Part shown: piece by piece, positions 33,864 through 43,284 of the stretch
How the letters are laid out: the number at the start of each line of letters is the position of its first letter
Position numbering within the stretch: position 1 is the stretch's first letter
Assembly: GCA_000733415.1 (NCBI GenBank)
Contig: KL662192.1
Span: 936,287-992,743, forward strand
DNA from: [Leptolyngbya] sp. JSC-1
GTDB taxonomy: Bacteria > Cyanobacteriota > Cyanobacteriia > Elainellales > Elainellaceae
Reading direction: 5' to 3'
DNA length: 56,457 nucleotides
Made by a program: the position numbers and the translations under genes
Notes under the pieces: generated by a model
Told to the model about the DNA's origin: nothing
Seen by the model: only the letters and a program-made list of their open reading frames with translations
The model's database searches: none

Positions 33864-34592
33864 TTAGGCGAATACAGCACGTTTATCTAACGATGCAACG
33901 GAAATTCTGGCGTAGGCAGATATCCACTTAAATAATTCGGCTGCTTCGGGAGAAACTTTTGCTTTAGTAAATAGGATAATTGCAAACAGATTGCCTGTTG
34001 GTAACATGCCGCCGAATCCCAGTACGGATTTGATTTGATAGGGTAAGACAAACTCTGTTTGGGCAGGGATATGGCTACTTCCAGCAGCTTCCGGCACATA
34101 GAAGACATTGAACGTGGTTTTTTCTAGATCCATCAAGATTTCTGGATCGGGTTCTAGCAGCATGTTCACGTCCAGGCCAAACTGGTGAATCAACTGAGAA
34201 ATCATCGGGGCACGGCTAATAAAGTCTCGGTCGATCAGCGGGATGGCCTTATGCCCTGTAGAGGTTTGGCGAGAGTTCCATTGCGGTTCATCGCCAGCCG
34301 TTGCCATCAGCGTCAAGCATTTAGTTGTAGACATGACGCTGCGACCACCAACAATTTCCCGTGCGGCTACTCGCAGTTCGTCGTTCAGCTCCATAAAGGG
34401 GCAGGTCATGAAAAAGCGTACTAAGGCACAAGCGCGCTGTCCGGTTTGCCGATCTACTAGATTGTCATACAGATAGCGCACCATCCGGCTGGCTACATCT
34501 TCTATGTTTTGAGCACCCTTATCCATGTTGCGCAGTGCTAGCGCGCATTCATACATTTCATCATCGCTAAATTTCGATAAGTCATAGACCAT
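33864..34592 (-). CDS. GAF-like signalling protein in the chemotaxis-like operon
   Basis: A 242-residue soluble protein. The first ~95 residues (EMYECALALRNMDKGAQNIE, then VRYLYDNLVD) and the second half, with FVLPYQIKSVLGFGGMLP and NLFAIILFTKAKV, resemble a sensory region often found N-terminal to PAS and kinase domains in cyanobacterial kinases. Here it stands without an output domain. AGGAG lies 8 bp before the ATG. It sits 22 bp after the MCP gene and 27 bp before the CheA gene, so it is firmly in the operon. Pix and Hmp loci as I know them lack this gene, which makes it a candidate extra input or scaffold. Confidence 0.7.
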   Translation of the reverse strand: MVYDLSKFSDDEMYECALALRNMDKGAQNIEDVASRMVRYLYDNLVDRQTGQRACALVRFFMTCPFMELNDELRVAAREIVGGRSVMSTTKCLTLMATAGDEPQWNSRQTSTGHKAIPLIDRDFISRAPMISQLIHQFGLDVNMLLEPDPEILMDLEKTTFNVFYVPEAAGSSHIPAQTEFVLPYQIKSVLGFGGMLPTGNLFAIILFTKAKVSPEAAELFKWISAYARISVASLDKRAVFA

Positions 34593-34614
34593 CCGATTAT
34601 CTCCTTATACAGGC

Positions 34615-37209
34615 TTAGCTAATTTTGAATCGGCGTACACTGGCTTGCAGGGACTGAGCAACTTCTTGCAGATGGTCAAAGGAGGATGCGACCTGAGCCG
34701 CTTCTGCCGAAGTTTTATTAGCCGCCTCTGCCACATTTTTTACAGTTTGAGTTACGGTGTCGGTCGCTTCGGTTTGCACCACGGTGGCTTGAGCAATCGC
34801 TTCAACTAACTCACTAATTTTGCGACTGGTGGCGGTGATTTGGTTCAAGCTTTGGCGCGTTTCGTCTACGAGCTTTGTACCAATGACCACCTGTTCGGTG
34901 CCCGATTCCATCGCCACAACCACTTCATTTGTCTCAGACTGAATCGCTGCTACCAACTGGCGAATTTCTTCCGTTGCCTCTGCCGAGCGTTGGGCTAGTG
35001 CCCGCACTTCACTCGCAACGACCGCAAAGCCTCGCCCTGCTTCTCCAGCTCGCGATGCCTCAATCGATGCGTTGAGAGCTAGCATATTGGTCTGAGAGGC
35101 GAAGGCGCTGATCAGCTCCACAACCGCAGAAATCTTTTGGGACGATTCTCCCAGGTGTTTGACCTTCTTGGCCGTCTCTGCCACTGTAGCTCGAATTGTT
35201 TGAATACCATCTACAGTTCGGTTCATTGCTGCATCTCCGGCCTGTACGGTTTCGGCAGCCTGTTGTACCATTACCTCGGCTTGCTCTGCATTCACGCCAA
35301 CGGTCCGCACTACTTCAGCCATATCTTCAATGCGGTGTAGCGCCGCTGCCATTTCCACTGCTTGTCGTGAAGCTTCTACTGATAGTGCTTGAATGTAGGC
35401 AGCACTGCCAGTTGTGGTTTCTGTTACCTGAGCTGCTGCATCCTGTACCTGAGTGACAATTTTGCGCAAGCTGGCAACGGTGGCGTTGTAGGAATCGGCC
35501 AGGGTACCAATTTCATCGGGCGTAACCTTGGCGCGAATTGTCAGATCTCCTTTACTGATTGGGTCTACTTCCCGCAAGAGTTCTAGCGCGCGTCTTTGCA
35601 GCGTTTGCTTATCTTTCTCGGTGGCTGCCTGGGCCTGTTTCAATTCGAGTGTCCGTTCCTCAACCCGTTGTTCCAGCTCCTTGTTGGTTTCTTCGAGCGC
35701 CTTGAACGAATCATCGAGTCGAGTTGTGACCTGCTGGAATGACTTTGTCACAATTTCCAATTCATCAGCATTCTGGATCTCCATTTGCTCAAAGCCGATG
35801 GCCTCGTTCTCCAATCCCAGCCGTTTTAGCCGTTGAGCGTCAGTTTCAGCCAAGCGGTCGCACTGATCAAGCAGAGGCTGCAAGCGTTGATTGAGCCGAC
35901 GAATAAACAGCAGCACCACCACTGCCAAAATCCCCCCTGCTCCCAAAGCACTCGCAAAGGTACTGGCAAGCACTGGATTGGTCACTACCGAGGTCGGAAC
36001 TGCGGCCAGCATCACCCAGTTAGTGCCGTCAACTCGCTGGAAAGCCCAATAGTTGCCGCCCATTTGCACAAAGCCTGTTTTTTCTGCACCAATTTTCTGC
36101 CAAATGGCATCGAGTTGCGGTATGTCTTTGTGGTTGACTAACTCGTTGGCTTTCTGCGGGTCTGGTGGATAGGCTAGGATGTTTCCTTGCTCGCTCAGGA
36201 TGGCATAATACCCCTTATCATTCAGAACCGGATCTTGTACCTGTTCTCGAATCGCAGTGACGTTCACGTCTAGCGTCGCTAACCCTAGGAGATTGTTGCG
36301 GTCGTCCACAATTGGATGAGCATAAGTGGTAATTTTGATGCCGTACCACTTATAAGGCTCGTACCACTGTGGTTGTTTCGTTTCGACTAACTTTTTGTAG
36401 TAATCCTGCTCTGGGTACCTGTCCTCCTGCCATAGTTCCGCATACCGAACATTCTGGTAAGGAGAAGGCAACAATTGCCCGATTTGCCCTTCCACTTCCT
36501 GATCCAGATAGAAATAGGGATAGTACCATTGGCGGCTGGTGACAATTCGGTTGGGAGTTTGGCCGAAACCCAATCCCATTGTCAGCTCAGGCCGTTGCTT
36601 AAAGAAATCAAACGCCAGATCGCGATAGGCTTCTGGGTCGTCGATTTCCTGCCGCTGTAACGTTTGAACTGCCGACGCTAAACTGACTACCGATTGTTCT
36701 GCTTTTGCCAATTGGGTTTGAATCGCCTCTACCTTGGTGCTCAGCTTGTCCTGAATTTTAGTCTCGGCTTGGTTCTCCAACGTTTGATAGAAAAAGTAAG
36801 ACATGCCGCCCAGTCCCACTAAGGCTCCACCCAGCACGTAGAAGAATAGCTTGGAGCCAATCGAGTTTCTCAGCCGCACCCGCAGTTTTCGCGACTGGGG
36901 GACGACTACATTCGGCAAAGATCCGGACAGCCATCCGTTGGGCACTTCTGTGGCTAGCGGTGCTGCCTGCGAATTGGCCTGCGAATTAGCCTGTGAATTG
37001 GCCTGTGAATTGGCTTGTAAATCTGACGCCTGCCCATCTGCTGTCATCGATTTTTGGGACGTAACTCGTTCAGATTCAGCCGCATCTACCCATCGCATGG
37101 CTTCATTTTCGGTAACAACGGCGGGTGTTGATTGGTGTGGTTCCAGATTTTTGGGCGAGGAATGATTATTAGTGTTGGTGGAAGTTGGTTCGGAAGGAAG
37201 CTGAGACAT
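34615..37209 (-). CDS. Methyl-accepting chemotaxis protein with Cache sensor; PixJ/HmpD position
   Basis: An 864-residue transmembrane receptor. The ATG at 37209 (AAGG 8-10 bp upstream) is preferred over one at 37248 without SD. A Pro/Ser/Gln-rich cytoplasmic N-terminus holds four ANSQ repeats. TM1 (LFFYVLGGALVGLGGMSYFF) and TM2 (GAGGILAVVVLLFIRRL) flank a double-Cache-like domain. HAMP regions and a coiled coil lead to the signalling hairpin with SAFASQTNMLALNASIEASR and GEAGRGFAVVASEVRALAQR. The Cache region lacks the Arg-x-Trp of amino-acid sensors. Unlike PixJ it has no chromophore-binding GAF domain, so a chemical rather than light stimulus is likely. Confidence 0.92.
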   Translation of the reverse strand: MSQLPSEPTSTNTNNHSSPKNLEPHQSTPAVVTENEAMRWVDAAESERVTSQKSMTADGQASDLQANSQANSQANSQANSQAAPLATEVPNGWLSGSLPNVVVPQSRKLRVRLRNSIGSKLFFYVLGGALVGLGGMSYFFYQTLENQAETKIQDKLSTKVEAIQTQLAKAEQSVVSLASAVQTLQRQEIDDPEAYRDLAFDFFKQRPELTMGLGFGQTPNRIVTSRQWYYPYFYLDQEVEGQIGQLLPSPYQNVRYAELWQEDRYPEQDYYKKLVETKQPQWYEPYKWYGIKITTYAHPIVDDRNNLLGLATLDVNVTAIREQVQDPVLNDKGYYAILSEQGNILAYPPDPQKANELVNHKDIPQLDAIWQKIGAEKTGFVQMGGNYWAFQRVDGTNWVMLAAVPTSVVTNPVLASTFASALGAGGILAVVVLLFIRRLNQRLQPLLDQCDRLAETDAQRLKRLGLENEAIGFEQMEIQNADELEIVTKSFQQVTTRLDDSFKALEETNKELEQRVEERTLELKQAQAATEKDKQTLQRRALELLREVDPISKGDLTIRAKVTPDEIGTLADSYNATVASLRKIVTQVQDAAAQVTETTTGSAAYIQALSVEASRQAVEMAAALHRIEDMAEVVRTVGVNAEQAEVMVQQAAETVQAGDAAMNRTVDGIQTIRATVAETAKKVKHLGESSQKISAVVELISAFASQTNMLALNASIEASRAGEAGRGFAVVASEVRALAQRSAEATEEIRQLVAAIQSETNEVVVAMESGTEQVVIGTKLVDETRQSLNQITATSRKISELVEAIAQATVVQTEATDTVTQTVKNVAEAANKTSAEAAQVASSFDHLQEVAQSLQASVRRFKIS
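36967..37014. repeat. In-frame 12-bp tandem repeat inside the MCP gene
   Basis: Four 12-bp units (CTGCGAATTGGC and variants with one or two changes) encode four ANSQ repeats in the N-terminal cytoplasmic tail of the receptor. Confidence 0.88.
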
Positions 37210-37449
37210 GACGTAAACCTTATCTTCGACAGAAGTGGATTTGAGCATTCACTGATTGAGGCACAATTCGTAATTTATATCCGGCAATTCGTAATTGTGG
37301 AGTCTATGGATTGTGCTGATTTGTGGAATTTAATCTGTATTTATTTCTGAGAAAGTTGGTATAGCTGCACGGTTCACTGATTTGGATGAGGGGTTGACTT
37401 GCCAATATCGATCACGTTTACTGCGAGTAACTTGCTCTAATCGCTTTGT

Positions 37450-38010
37450 TTATTGAGGCATCTGGTTCAAAATGGCTTTACCGTCTAGGATGACAAGGCT
37501 GTCATTTTCAGTTCGCTGCCAGTATCCTGCTGCCAATTGCGCTAACTCAGGTGAAATTGGCGTTTGTGATAAAGCTTGAATCGCGTCCAGTTGGCACCAT
37601 TCAATATCTTCTACTTGGCTAACCACAAGGCCAAGGATGTTGCTTCTAGCAGGAGCAGTGGTTGAATGCTCAGTGATGTTCAAAACAACTGCCGAGTGCA
37701 TTGACCGGCTAACCGATTGCTGATACCAAGGAGCCAGCCCGCACAGATGCCCTAGATCAATCATCCACAAAATTTCCCCTCTCCAGTTGTAAACGCCCAT
37801 GACCCAAGCAGGCATGTGAGGAATGGGAATGATTTGCCCTTCAGAGACGGTCAGCACTTCTATTAGCTGCTGAATTGGCAGAAGAACCCTGGTAGTTGCG
37901 GCTAGCCGCAATTGTAAGAACTGTTCGGTGCTATAGCCGGTTGGTAAATCAACCGTAGATCCTCGTGAGTCAGATCGATGTGGGCTGGAAAGGGGCAAAA
38001 ACTCAGACAT
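37450..38010 (-). CDS. CheW-like adaptor; PixI/HmpC position
   Basis: A 186-residue adaptor that couples the receptor to the CheA kinase. The CheW fold is recognisable: FLQLRLAATTRVLLPIQQL, then IPIPHMPAWVMGVYNWRGEI with the conserved N-W-R-G-E, and MIDLGHLCGL. The N-terminal 30 residues are polar. The gene follows the CheY gene with only a 38-bp gap made of decamer repeats, and its SD is poor as a result. The MCP gene begins 240 bp further on, so an internal promoter is possible. Confidence 0.9.
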   Translation of the reverse strand: MSEFLPLSSPHRSDSRGSTVDLPTGYSTEQFLQLRLAATTRVLLPIQQLIEVLTVSEGQIIPIPHMPAWVMGVYNWRGEILWMIDLGHLCGLAPWYQQSVSRSMHSAVVLNITEHSTTAPARSNILGLVVSQVEDIEWCQLDAIQALSQTPISPELAQLAAGYWQRTENDSLVILDGKAILNQMPQ

Positions 38011-38020
38011 GGGCTTAATT

Positions 38021-38050
38021 AATTTCCATCAATTTCCATCAATTTCCATC
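38021..38050. repeat. Three decamer repeats between CheY and CheW genes
   Basis: Three perfect copies of AATTTCCATC (GATGGAAATT on the coding strand). They start within the TGA stop of the CheY gene and end 10 bp before the CheW start, replacing a normal SD region. Confidence 0.9.
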
Positions 38051-38414
38051 AATGTTTGATCAATTGTTTTACTGTGCGCACAAATTCTTCTTGGTCAATA
38101 GGCTTGGCTAGATAGGCATCAGCCCCCTGCTTCATGCCCCAGTATTTATCCATATCACCCCCTTTGGTTGAACACATCACAATTGGAATATCGCTGGTCG
38201 CCTCGTTTGCCTTCAACTCTCGGCAGACTTCAAATCCGCTACAGCCTGGTAAAACAATGTCGAGAATAATTACGTCAGGTTTCTGTTTGGCAACCGCATC
38301 CATTGCTTCTTCTCCGGACTGAGCCATTGAAACGGTGATGCCACTCTGCTGTAAACAGCTCATGAGAATATGCATATCTGTGGTTGAATCTTCTACAACA
38401 AGTGCGGTACCCAT
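38049..38414 (-). CDS. CheY-like response regulator; PixH/HmpB position
   Basis: A 121-residue single receiver domain: Glu8-Asp9 pocket, phospho-acceptor Asp52 in IILDIVLPGCSGFE, switch Ser in MCSTKGG, Lys in YLAKPID. The KYWGMKQGADAYLAKP segment is typical of PilH/PixH-type regulators in pilus chemosensory systems. GAGGG lies 7-8 bp before the ATG. It would be phosphorylated by the CheA at 30429 and act on pilus motor function or as a phosphate sink. Confidence 0.93.
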   Translation of the reverse strand: MGTALVVEDSTTDMHILMSCLQQSGITVSMAQSGEEAMDAVAKQKPDVIILDIVLPGCSGFEVCRELKANEATSDIPIVMCSTKGGDMDKYWGMKQGADAYLAKPIDQEEFVRTVKQLIKH

Positions 38415-38750
38415 AGTTATTCCCTCGTATGTAAGCAGCAGGTTAGAAAATGAACTTGAAAATCGCTACTGTCGTTGGTTATTAGGCCGTTAAGTCGATC
38501 AACATCATCAATTTGAGGATCCGTAGTGTCAGCGACTGGCTGGTGCGGGCATCTCGCCCCTACTGCATCTACCGTTTAATCAGATTGACCTACTTAGCCA
38601 TTGGTCGTTAGCAGTAAATGGGTTGTTCACCTGACTATAAATGGCAAATGACTAGTAATTCAATGACGCATGACGAATATTCGCCAAAGTAGCATTCTCC
38701 CATTTGATAAATTTTTCATGTATTTCATAGTAACCTTTGCTCCCTACCTC

Positions 38751-38774
38751 ATCCACCCATCCACCCATCCACCC
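38751..38774. repeat. Octamer tandem repeat (CATCCACC)3
   Basis: Three perfect octamers ending 5 bp before the stop end of the PatA/PixG-like gene (38780). The unit is the reverse complement of a rotation of the 17401-17472 array. The stretch 38415-38750 between the CheY and PatA-like genes holds no gene; part of it (near 38540-38590) is a GC-rich repeat-like segment. Confidence 0.85.
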
Positions 38775-38779
38775 AATTT

Positions 38780-40021
38780 CTACAACTGCACCGAAGAAAG
38801 ATCAGAAGCAGGTTGTAGGTGTTTATGAATAACCCCCAGCACCGCCTCAGCGTTGAGTGGTTTACTAAGAAAGTCGGAGGCCCCCACAAAGTTTGATCGC
38901 AGCCGATTGGCGTAACCATCGCTTCCAGTCAAAATCACAATTGGCGTTTTACGGAAACAGGAAATCTTGCGTAACTTTTCACAGATTTCATATCCATTCA
39001 CGTTTGGCATTATCAAATCTAAAAAGATCAAATCTGGTTTACGAGCCAGCAAAATTCCAATTGCCCGCAGTGGATCCTCTATCCCCAAAAACTGATACCC
39101 CGATGTAATCAGCAATTGCTCCATCATGTTGCGCACCGTTGAGCTATCGTCTACGCAGGCAATCAATGCTGAGGTTGGTGTGACCATAATCTGCGAGGCT
39201 CTGGGCGGCTCCCGCTGAAATACGAGACCGGGCAAGTCAGCAATACTTGTGAATTCTACGAGACCCATCTGATTAAAGTGCTGCAAGGCTGATGTGATCT
39301 CTACTACATCTCGTCGCATTTCTACAGCCACATCTCTTAAAGTCCGCTGGCCATCGAGCAAATGGATTAGGGTTTGATATAGTTGGGCTGATCCTAACTG
39401 CCGTAGTTGATCGGGCTGCTTGATGATCGGAGCTTGATTTGGGGAATAGCCCTCTAAACCGGCTCGGTGCCATCGTTGTTGCCACAAGTCAGCCTTGCCA
39501 ACGGCCGTGTCTACTTCAATTGGCTGGAATAGGGGTGAGAATGTTTTACTATACTGAATTTTTTCTGTTACCTCTGTGGCCTGCATCACATCAAATATGA
39601 CTTCGGTGATAGCTGCGTCAATGAACTTTTCGGCCTGTTCTAGCTTGATTCGTTGCTGCGTTACCCACAGGTTTAATAGGGCATACTCCCAGCTAAATTC
39701 ATGCTTGGTTGGATCAACTTTAGCTAGGTCAGCTTGCCAAGCTAGCCGATAGGTTGGAATCCGAGGGCAAAACGTCAGCAAGTTTCGTCGCCATCGTCGC
39801 ACAGGATGTGGGCCGCCTGTTGCGTATAGAAGACGACCTTGACAGAAATAGAAACTCCAACGCTGCCCTGCGGCATCAGTCTGCATCAACTGGCCGGTGA
39901 ACCGAAGCTGCTCAAGATTTTTCAAGAATTCGATATGTCTCAAAGCGGTCACTCTTCTCGCCTCAAAACTAGCAGGCAATAGACTTTGATTTGATGCTGG
40001 ATTTAGGCTAGAACTCCTCAT
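38780..40021 (-). CDS. PatA/PixG/HmpA-like response regulator (PATAN/DUF4388 plus receiver)
   Basis: A 413-residue regulator. The N-terminal half has the PATAN/DUF4388 pattern: FLKNLEQLRFTGQLMQ, then WSFYFCQGRLLYATGG and the P-V-R-R-W-R-R motif typical of PatA-type proteins. A middle helical part (LDGQRTLRDVAVEMRRDV) precedes a C-terminal receiver with IACVDDSS and phospho-Asp in LIFLDLIMPNVNGYE and Lys in FLSKPL. Relatives direct phototaxis (PixG), hormogonium gliding (HmpA) or heterocyst pattern (PatA). It is the first gene of the cluster, separated by 365 bp from the CheY gene. Confidence 0.93.
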   Translation of the reverse strand: MRSSSLNPASNQSLLPASFEARRVTALRHIEFLKNLEQLRFTGQLMQTDAAGQRWSFYFCQGRLLYATGGPHPVRRWRRNLLTFCPRIPTYRLAWQADLAKVDPTKHEFSWEYALLNLWVTQQRIKLEQAEKFIDAAITEVIFDVMQATEVTEKIQYSKTFSPLFQPIEVDTAVGKADLWQQRWHRAGLEGYSPNQAPIIKQPDQLRQLGSAQLYQTLIHLLDGQRTLRDVAVEMRRDVVEITSALQHFNQMGLVEFTSIADLPGLVFQREPPRASQIMVTPTSALIACVDDSSTVRNMMEQLLITSGYQFLGIEDPLRAIGILLARKPDLIFLDLIMPNVNGYEICEKLRKISCFRKTPIVILTGSDGYANRLRSNFVGASDFLSKPLNAEAVLGVIHKHLQPASDLSSVQL

Positions 40022-40519
40022 ATGGTGATCTAGCGATGGTGGATATGAAGGGGTTGCTCTACGAATAACTGTAGATCTCCGTAGGGTGAATCCTGGTTAT
40101 TTTCGGCGTGCGCAGGTGCACTAGATAGGAATAGCCGCAGGTTTTACCCCAACGATAGTTGGTACAGGATTTGAGACTCGAACCCTAGATCGGCAGATAA
40201 TTGCGAACCCTGTTTGAAGCGGTAGATACTCAAAACTTAATCTGCACCCTACTTAAATCCTGCATGGGAATCCTGACTTCGATCTTTATGGAGTCCCTTC
40301 TTCGAGACAGCTGAGATGGAAACGTAGTCATAACAGCAAAACACTCAATCCATAATCTTGTGTTCGATTCAGATCTGGCAATGGTTGATGGCAAGATTAA
40401 CTGAATCTTCAAATATCCTAGATAGGAACTGGATTGCCTGACGGTGAACTCAGCTGTCGTGCAGCCTGATTCTTTATAATAGAGGCTTTGATTCAGCGCT
40501 TGATTCCGGGTAAGGTTGG

Positions 40520-41227
40520 TTATAAAGTTTCGTTGGCTGTCGAGCGAGCGGTATGACTAGACGGTAGAATGAGCGGTGAAACATTCCAGCGATAGCGATC
40601 GAGCGGCCCGCCTCCATACATACAGAATGGGAAGGGATAAATCTCTTCTGATAGCAATTGATAGGATTCGGGATCAAGATACTCCAATCGCAGTTGAATC
40701 GCTGGAGTGTCATCCTGTTGTTTGGTGAAGGTATAGTCTGGCGGCGGTGGTTCTAAACAAACTAGTCTCACAGCCTGATGCAGCGAAGGATTTGTCACAT
40801 CTGTGAGCGCAAACAGGTTATGGGGTGCGGTGAACACAATTCGCCCATCGGCATCTGGGTAATAGGAAAGAGCTGCGCCTTGATCGATGTAAAACAAAGT
40901 ACCAATGTACCGATCAAGTTTGGGTTTGCGCCGTCTCAGGTAAACGTAGTACTGCGTGGGTTGGTTTAACCCTCGTTTTTGATAGCTGTAATCTTTTTTG
41001 AGCAATAGGGTAGTTTGGCGAACCGCAGGTGTTGGAGAATGTTCTTGACGGGCAGCAAGCTCCTGTTGGCTGAATTCTAAAAGCGTCTGAATTTGAGATG
41101 TTTCAAGCTTAGCGATTAGCTGACAAATGAAAGAAATTTGTTCATTGACTGGTAGCTTGCTGGCTTCATCAAGCAATCCCATACATTGGATTGAGCAACG
41201 GTTCAACTTCAACTTATCTAGTGTCAT
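40520..41227 (-). CDS. Conserved hypothetical protein, unrecognised
   Basis: A 235-residue soluble protein without signal or membrane segments. Residues 15-60 form helices (LLDEASKLPVNEQISFICQL). The middle contains TQYYVYLRRRKPKLDRYIGT with FYIDQGAALSYYPDADGRIV, a beta-rich block that reads like a conserved small domain. The C-terminus is Pro-rich. I recall similar blocks in uncharacterised cyanobacterial proteins but cannot name a family. It lies upstream of the PatA-like gene on the same strand after a 498-bp gap (40022-40519) in which I see no gene. Confidence 0.65.
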   Translation of the reverse strand: MTLDKLKLNRCSIQCMGLLDEASKLPVNEQISFICQLIAKLETSQIQTLLEFSQQELAARQEHSPTPAVRQTTLLLKKDYSYQKRGLNQPTQYYVYLRRRKPKLDRYIGTLFYIDQGAALSYYPDADGRIVFTAPHNLFALTDVTNPSLHQAVRLVCLEPPPPDYTFTKQQDDTPAIQLRLEYLDPESYQLLSEEIYPFPFCMYGGGPLDRYRWNVSPLILPSSHTARSTANETL

Positions 41228-41516
41228 AGAATATTATCAGCAGCACCCTTAACTAGATGACATTTTCATTGATGGGTAATTTAATACAGACTGATATTAG
41301 ATATAAATAAAAGGCTCTAGTGACGGTTAGCTAGTAAGTAATCTAGTTCAATAAATATCAGATAGAGTGTGAGCAAGAGGCTCATTGTCAGTGAGACATT
41401 TGCAGACATCATAGAAGTTGAGAAATGCTTGATTTAAGCTACCTAACTATAGACAGTTTGACGACTGTTGCCGGTTTGAAAGAGCAGATTTCCAACTCGA
41501 TGTCCTCTTTTCTACC

Positions 41517-41671
41517 AGAAGCTGTTTGAACAGGATCTTGTCGTCTGGAGCCTCCCCCTTTTCTGATGCCCGCAGGGCTATAATCACCCCAGCAGTAGGG
41601 AACTTTGAACAGCGACGGTTTAGGAAAGTCCTTCAGCATGGAGGATATAGGGAGCTTTTCAAACAGCTTCT
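41517..41671. mobile_element. Non-coding element with perfect 14-bp terminal inverted repeats
   Basis: AGAAGCTGTTTGAA at 41517-41530 is the exact inverse of TTCAAACAGCTTCT at 41658-41671. The right half is repeated at 45018-45098 with the same terminal sequence. At 155 bp and without a frame, it looks like a MITE or the deleted remnant of an insertion sequence. Confidence 0.65.
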
Positions 41672-41799
41672 CAGAGCAGTTAATTTGCTTCGTATTTCAT
41701 TCATCTGTGATTCACATAGCTGGTTTTGATCATCATAATTACAAAATCTACAATTGAAGTATTAAATAGCACCTGCCTGTGCTCGTGCTTTATACTAAT

Positions 41800-41851
41800 A
41801 ATCATCTGAAGCAATCATCTGAAGCAATTATCTGAAGCAATCATCTGAAGC
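41800..41851. repeat. Four 13-bp direct repeats
   Basis: Four head-to-tail copies of AATCATCTGAAGC (one with a single change), 117 bp from the 3' end of the PAS-GAF gene at 41968, in a gene-free stretch 41228-41967. Confidence 0.85.
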
Positions 41852-41967
41852 AATCAAAGGATCTTGAAATATTATAAGCTGATCTGCTCTTATTTCCTAC
41901 TGAGATAGGCAGCATCAGCATCAATTGTAATGAACTGAAGTGCAAGATGAACTGATGCTTAGCAGGA

Positions 41968-42891
41968 CTAAGATTGGGCCGCGATTGCCAGAGAGATGTA
42001 ATCCCCCAAAATGATCGCTTGATTAAATTCTTGCTCGGTCCATAATGTGGCAGTATCACAGCGAATAATTAGGAGGCTGCCCCAAAAGTGATTGTTGATT
42101 TGAATTGGCAAAACCATCCATAGTCCAAAAAATTGAGCGATAAACTCCGGTTCTGGATCAGTGCCCTGAAAGTCTTGACTGTTGAATTGGAGAGGCTGAG
42201 CTTGGCGGAGGGCATTAGAAATACAATTGTTCTGATTTGCAAACTCTACTCCAATGGCAGATGGCAGATCCGGACGCTGACGGTAATCGTAGATATTGCG
42301 CCAAATCTGTTGAGTGACTTCATATTGATAAATATGAACGCAGTCAGCTTGCAAAATACAGGTCAAAAATTCTGACACCGTTGTGTAAATAAAGGCCAAC
42401 GGATAGCGGTAAACTAATGCACTGGTGATAGTAGAGATGGCTGCTCGCAGTGAAATCAAATCGGGGACTTCGTCTACTTTTGGCTTGGGTTGAAAATTCG
42501 ACAAGTTGAAAACAATTTCAATCAAATGCGTCAATTGCCCTTCTATTAGGCATGGGTTAAAGCAAGACCGTAGCTGCTGCTCTTGGAGGGTCATGATCCG
42601 ATACTCAACCTGACCGGGTGTTGAAGTGCGTTTAACCTGCTCAATGAGTTTGTAAAGCTCAAGTCGATCGTGGGGATGAATCTGCGCTAAAAAATCCTCA
42701 TAGAGGAAAGGCTTGGATTCTCTGCACCCGCACAATGCGTCTAAACTGCTAGAGAAATAGACAATTTGCTTCTGCAAATCCCAGTAGGCAATCCCTACAC
42801 CAGCTTGCTCTATTGCCAAGAAGATAGAGCTTGTGGGGCAGGAACTTAAGTCACTAACAACAAACTGGGAGATGTCGGAGTTAGAAGACAT
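41968..42891 (-). CDS. PAS-GAF sensory protein without output domain
   Basis: A 307-residue soluble protein. A PAS domain occupies residues 22-130 (IFLAIEQAGVGIAYWDLQKQ, then DFLAQIHPHDRLELYKLI, a PAS_3-like pattern). A GAF domain follows at about 155-305 (FLTCILQADCVHIYQYEVTQ, then WRNIYDYRQRPDLPS and FWGSLLIIRC). The GAF pattern resembles those ahead of kinase or cyclase modules in cyanobacteria. No output domain, TM segment or chromophore Cys motif is obvious. It may be a free sensor partner or a truncated kinase; the following sequence shows no kinase remnant. Confidence 0.82.
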   Translation of the reverse strand: MSSNSDISQFVVSDLSSCPTSSIFLAIEQAGVGIAYWDLQKQIVYFSSSLDALCGCRESKPFLYEDFLAQIHPHDRLELYKLIEQVKRTSTPGQVEYRIMTLQEQQLRSCFNPCLIEGQLTHLIEIVFNLSNFQPKPKVDEVPDLISLRAAISTITSALVYRYPLAFIYTTVSEFLTCILQADCVHIYQYEVTQQIWRNIYDYRQRPDLPSAIGVEFANQNNCISNALRQAQPLQFNSQDFQGTDPEPEFIAQFFGLWMVLPIQINNHFWGSLLIIRCDTATLWTEQEFNQAIILGDYISLAIAAQS

Positions 42892-43284
42892 GAAACACTA
42901 GCAATCAGTGGATCAATAATCTGATACGCCCGTTTTCGCTTCATACCACCGAACTTGTACCACGCAGCCCCATTAATTCCATTCCGGCCTACCCATCTAT
43001 GGGGACAATGGCGATAGGCAACAATATAGCTAATGACAGACGTGACAATAGATACGGTGGCCCATGTGATAGTTGCTGATCGAAGCTGAACTGACGCTAT
43101 AAGCTTTTCAAATATCTCACTTTGAGGTTTTGCTGTCTTCGGTTGAATCTCGTAAAACAGAATGATTACTAATACCTCGTTGCCTATACCCTCCGAAGTA
43201 GCGAGCTAGTTGGCAGCTTGGGTGAAAGTACTGAGCTTGCCACTAGAGCAACGAAATGGTGAAGCGCTTTGATAAACTTCCCAT

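Noticed and set aside
34615..37209. Phytochrome-type PixJ photoreceptor
   Set aside because: The receptor's sensory part is an external Cache-like domain between two membrane helices; no GAF domain with a chromophore Cys is present.
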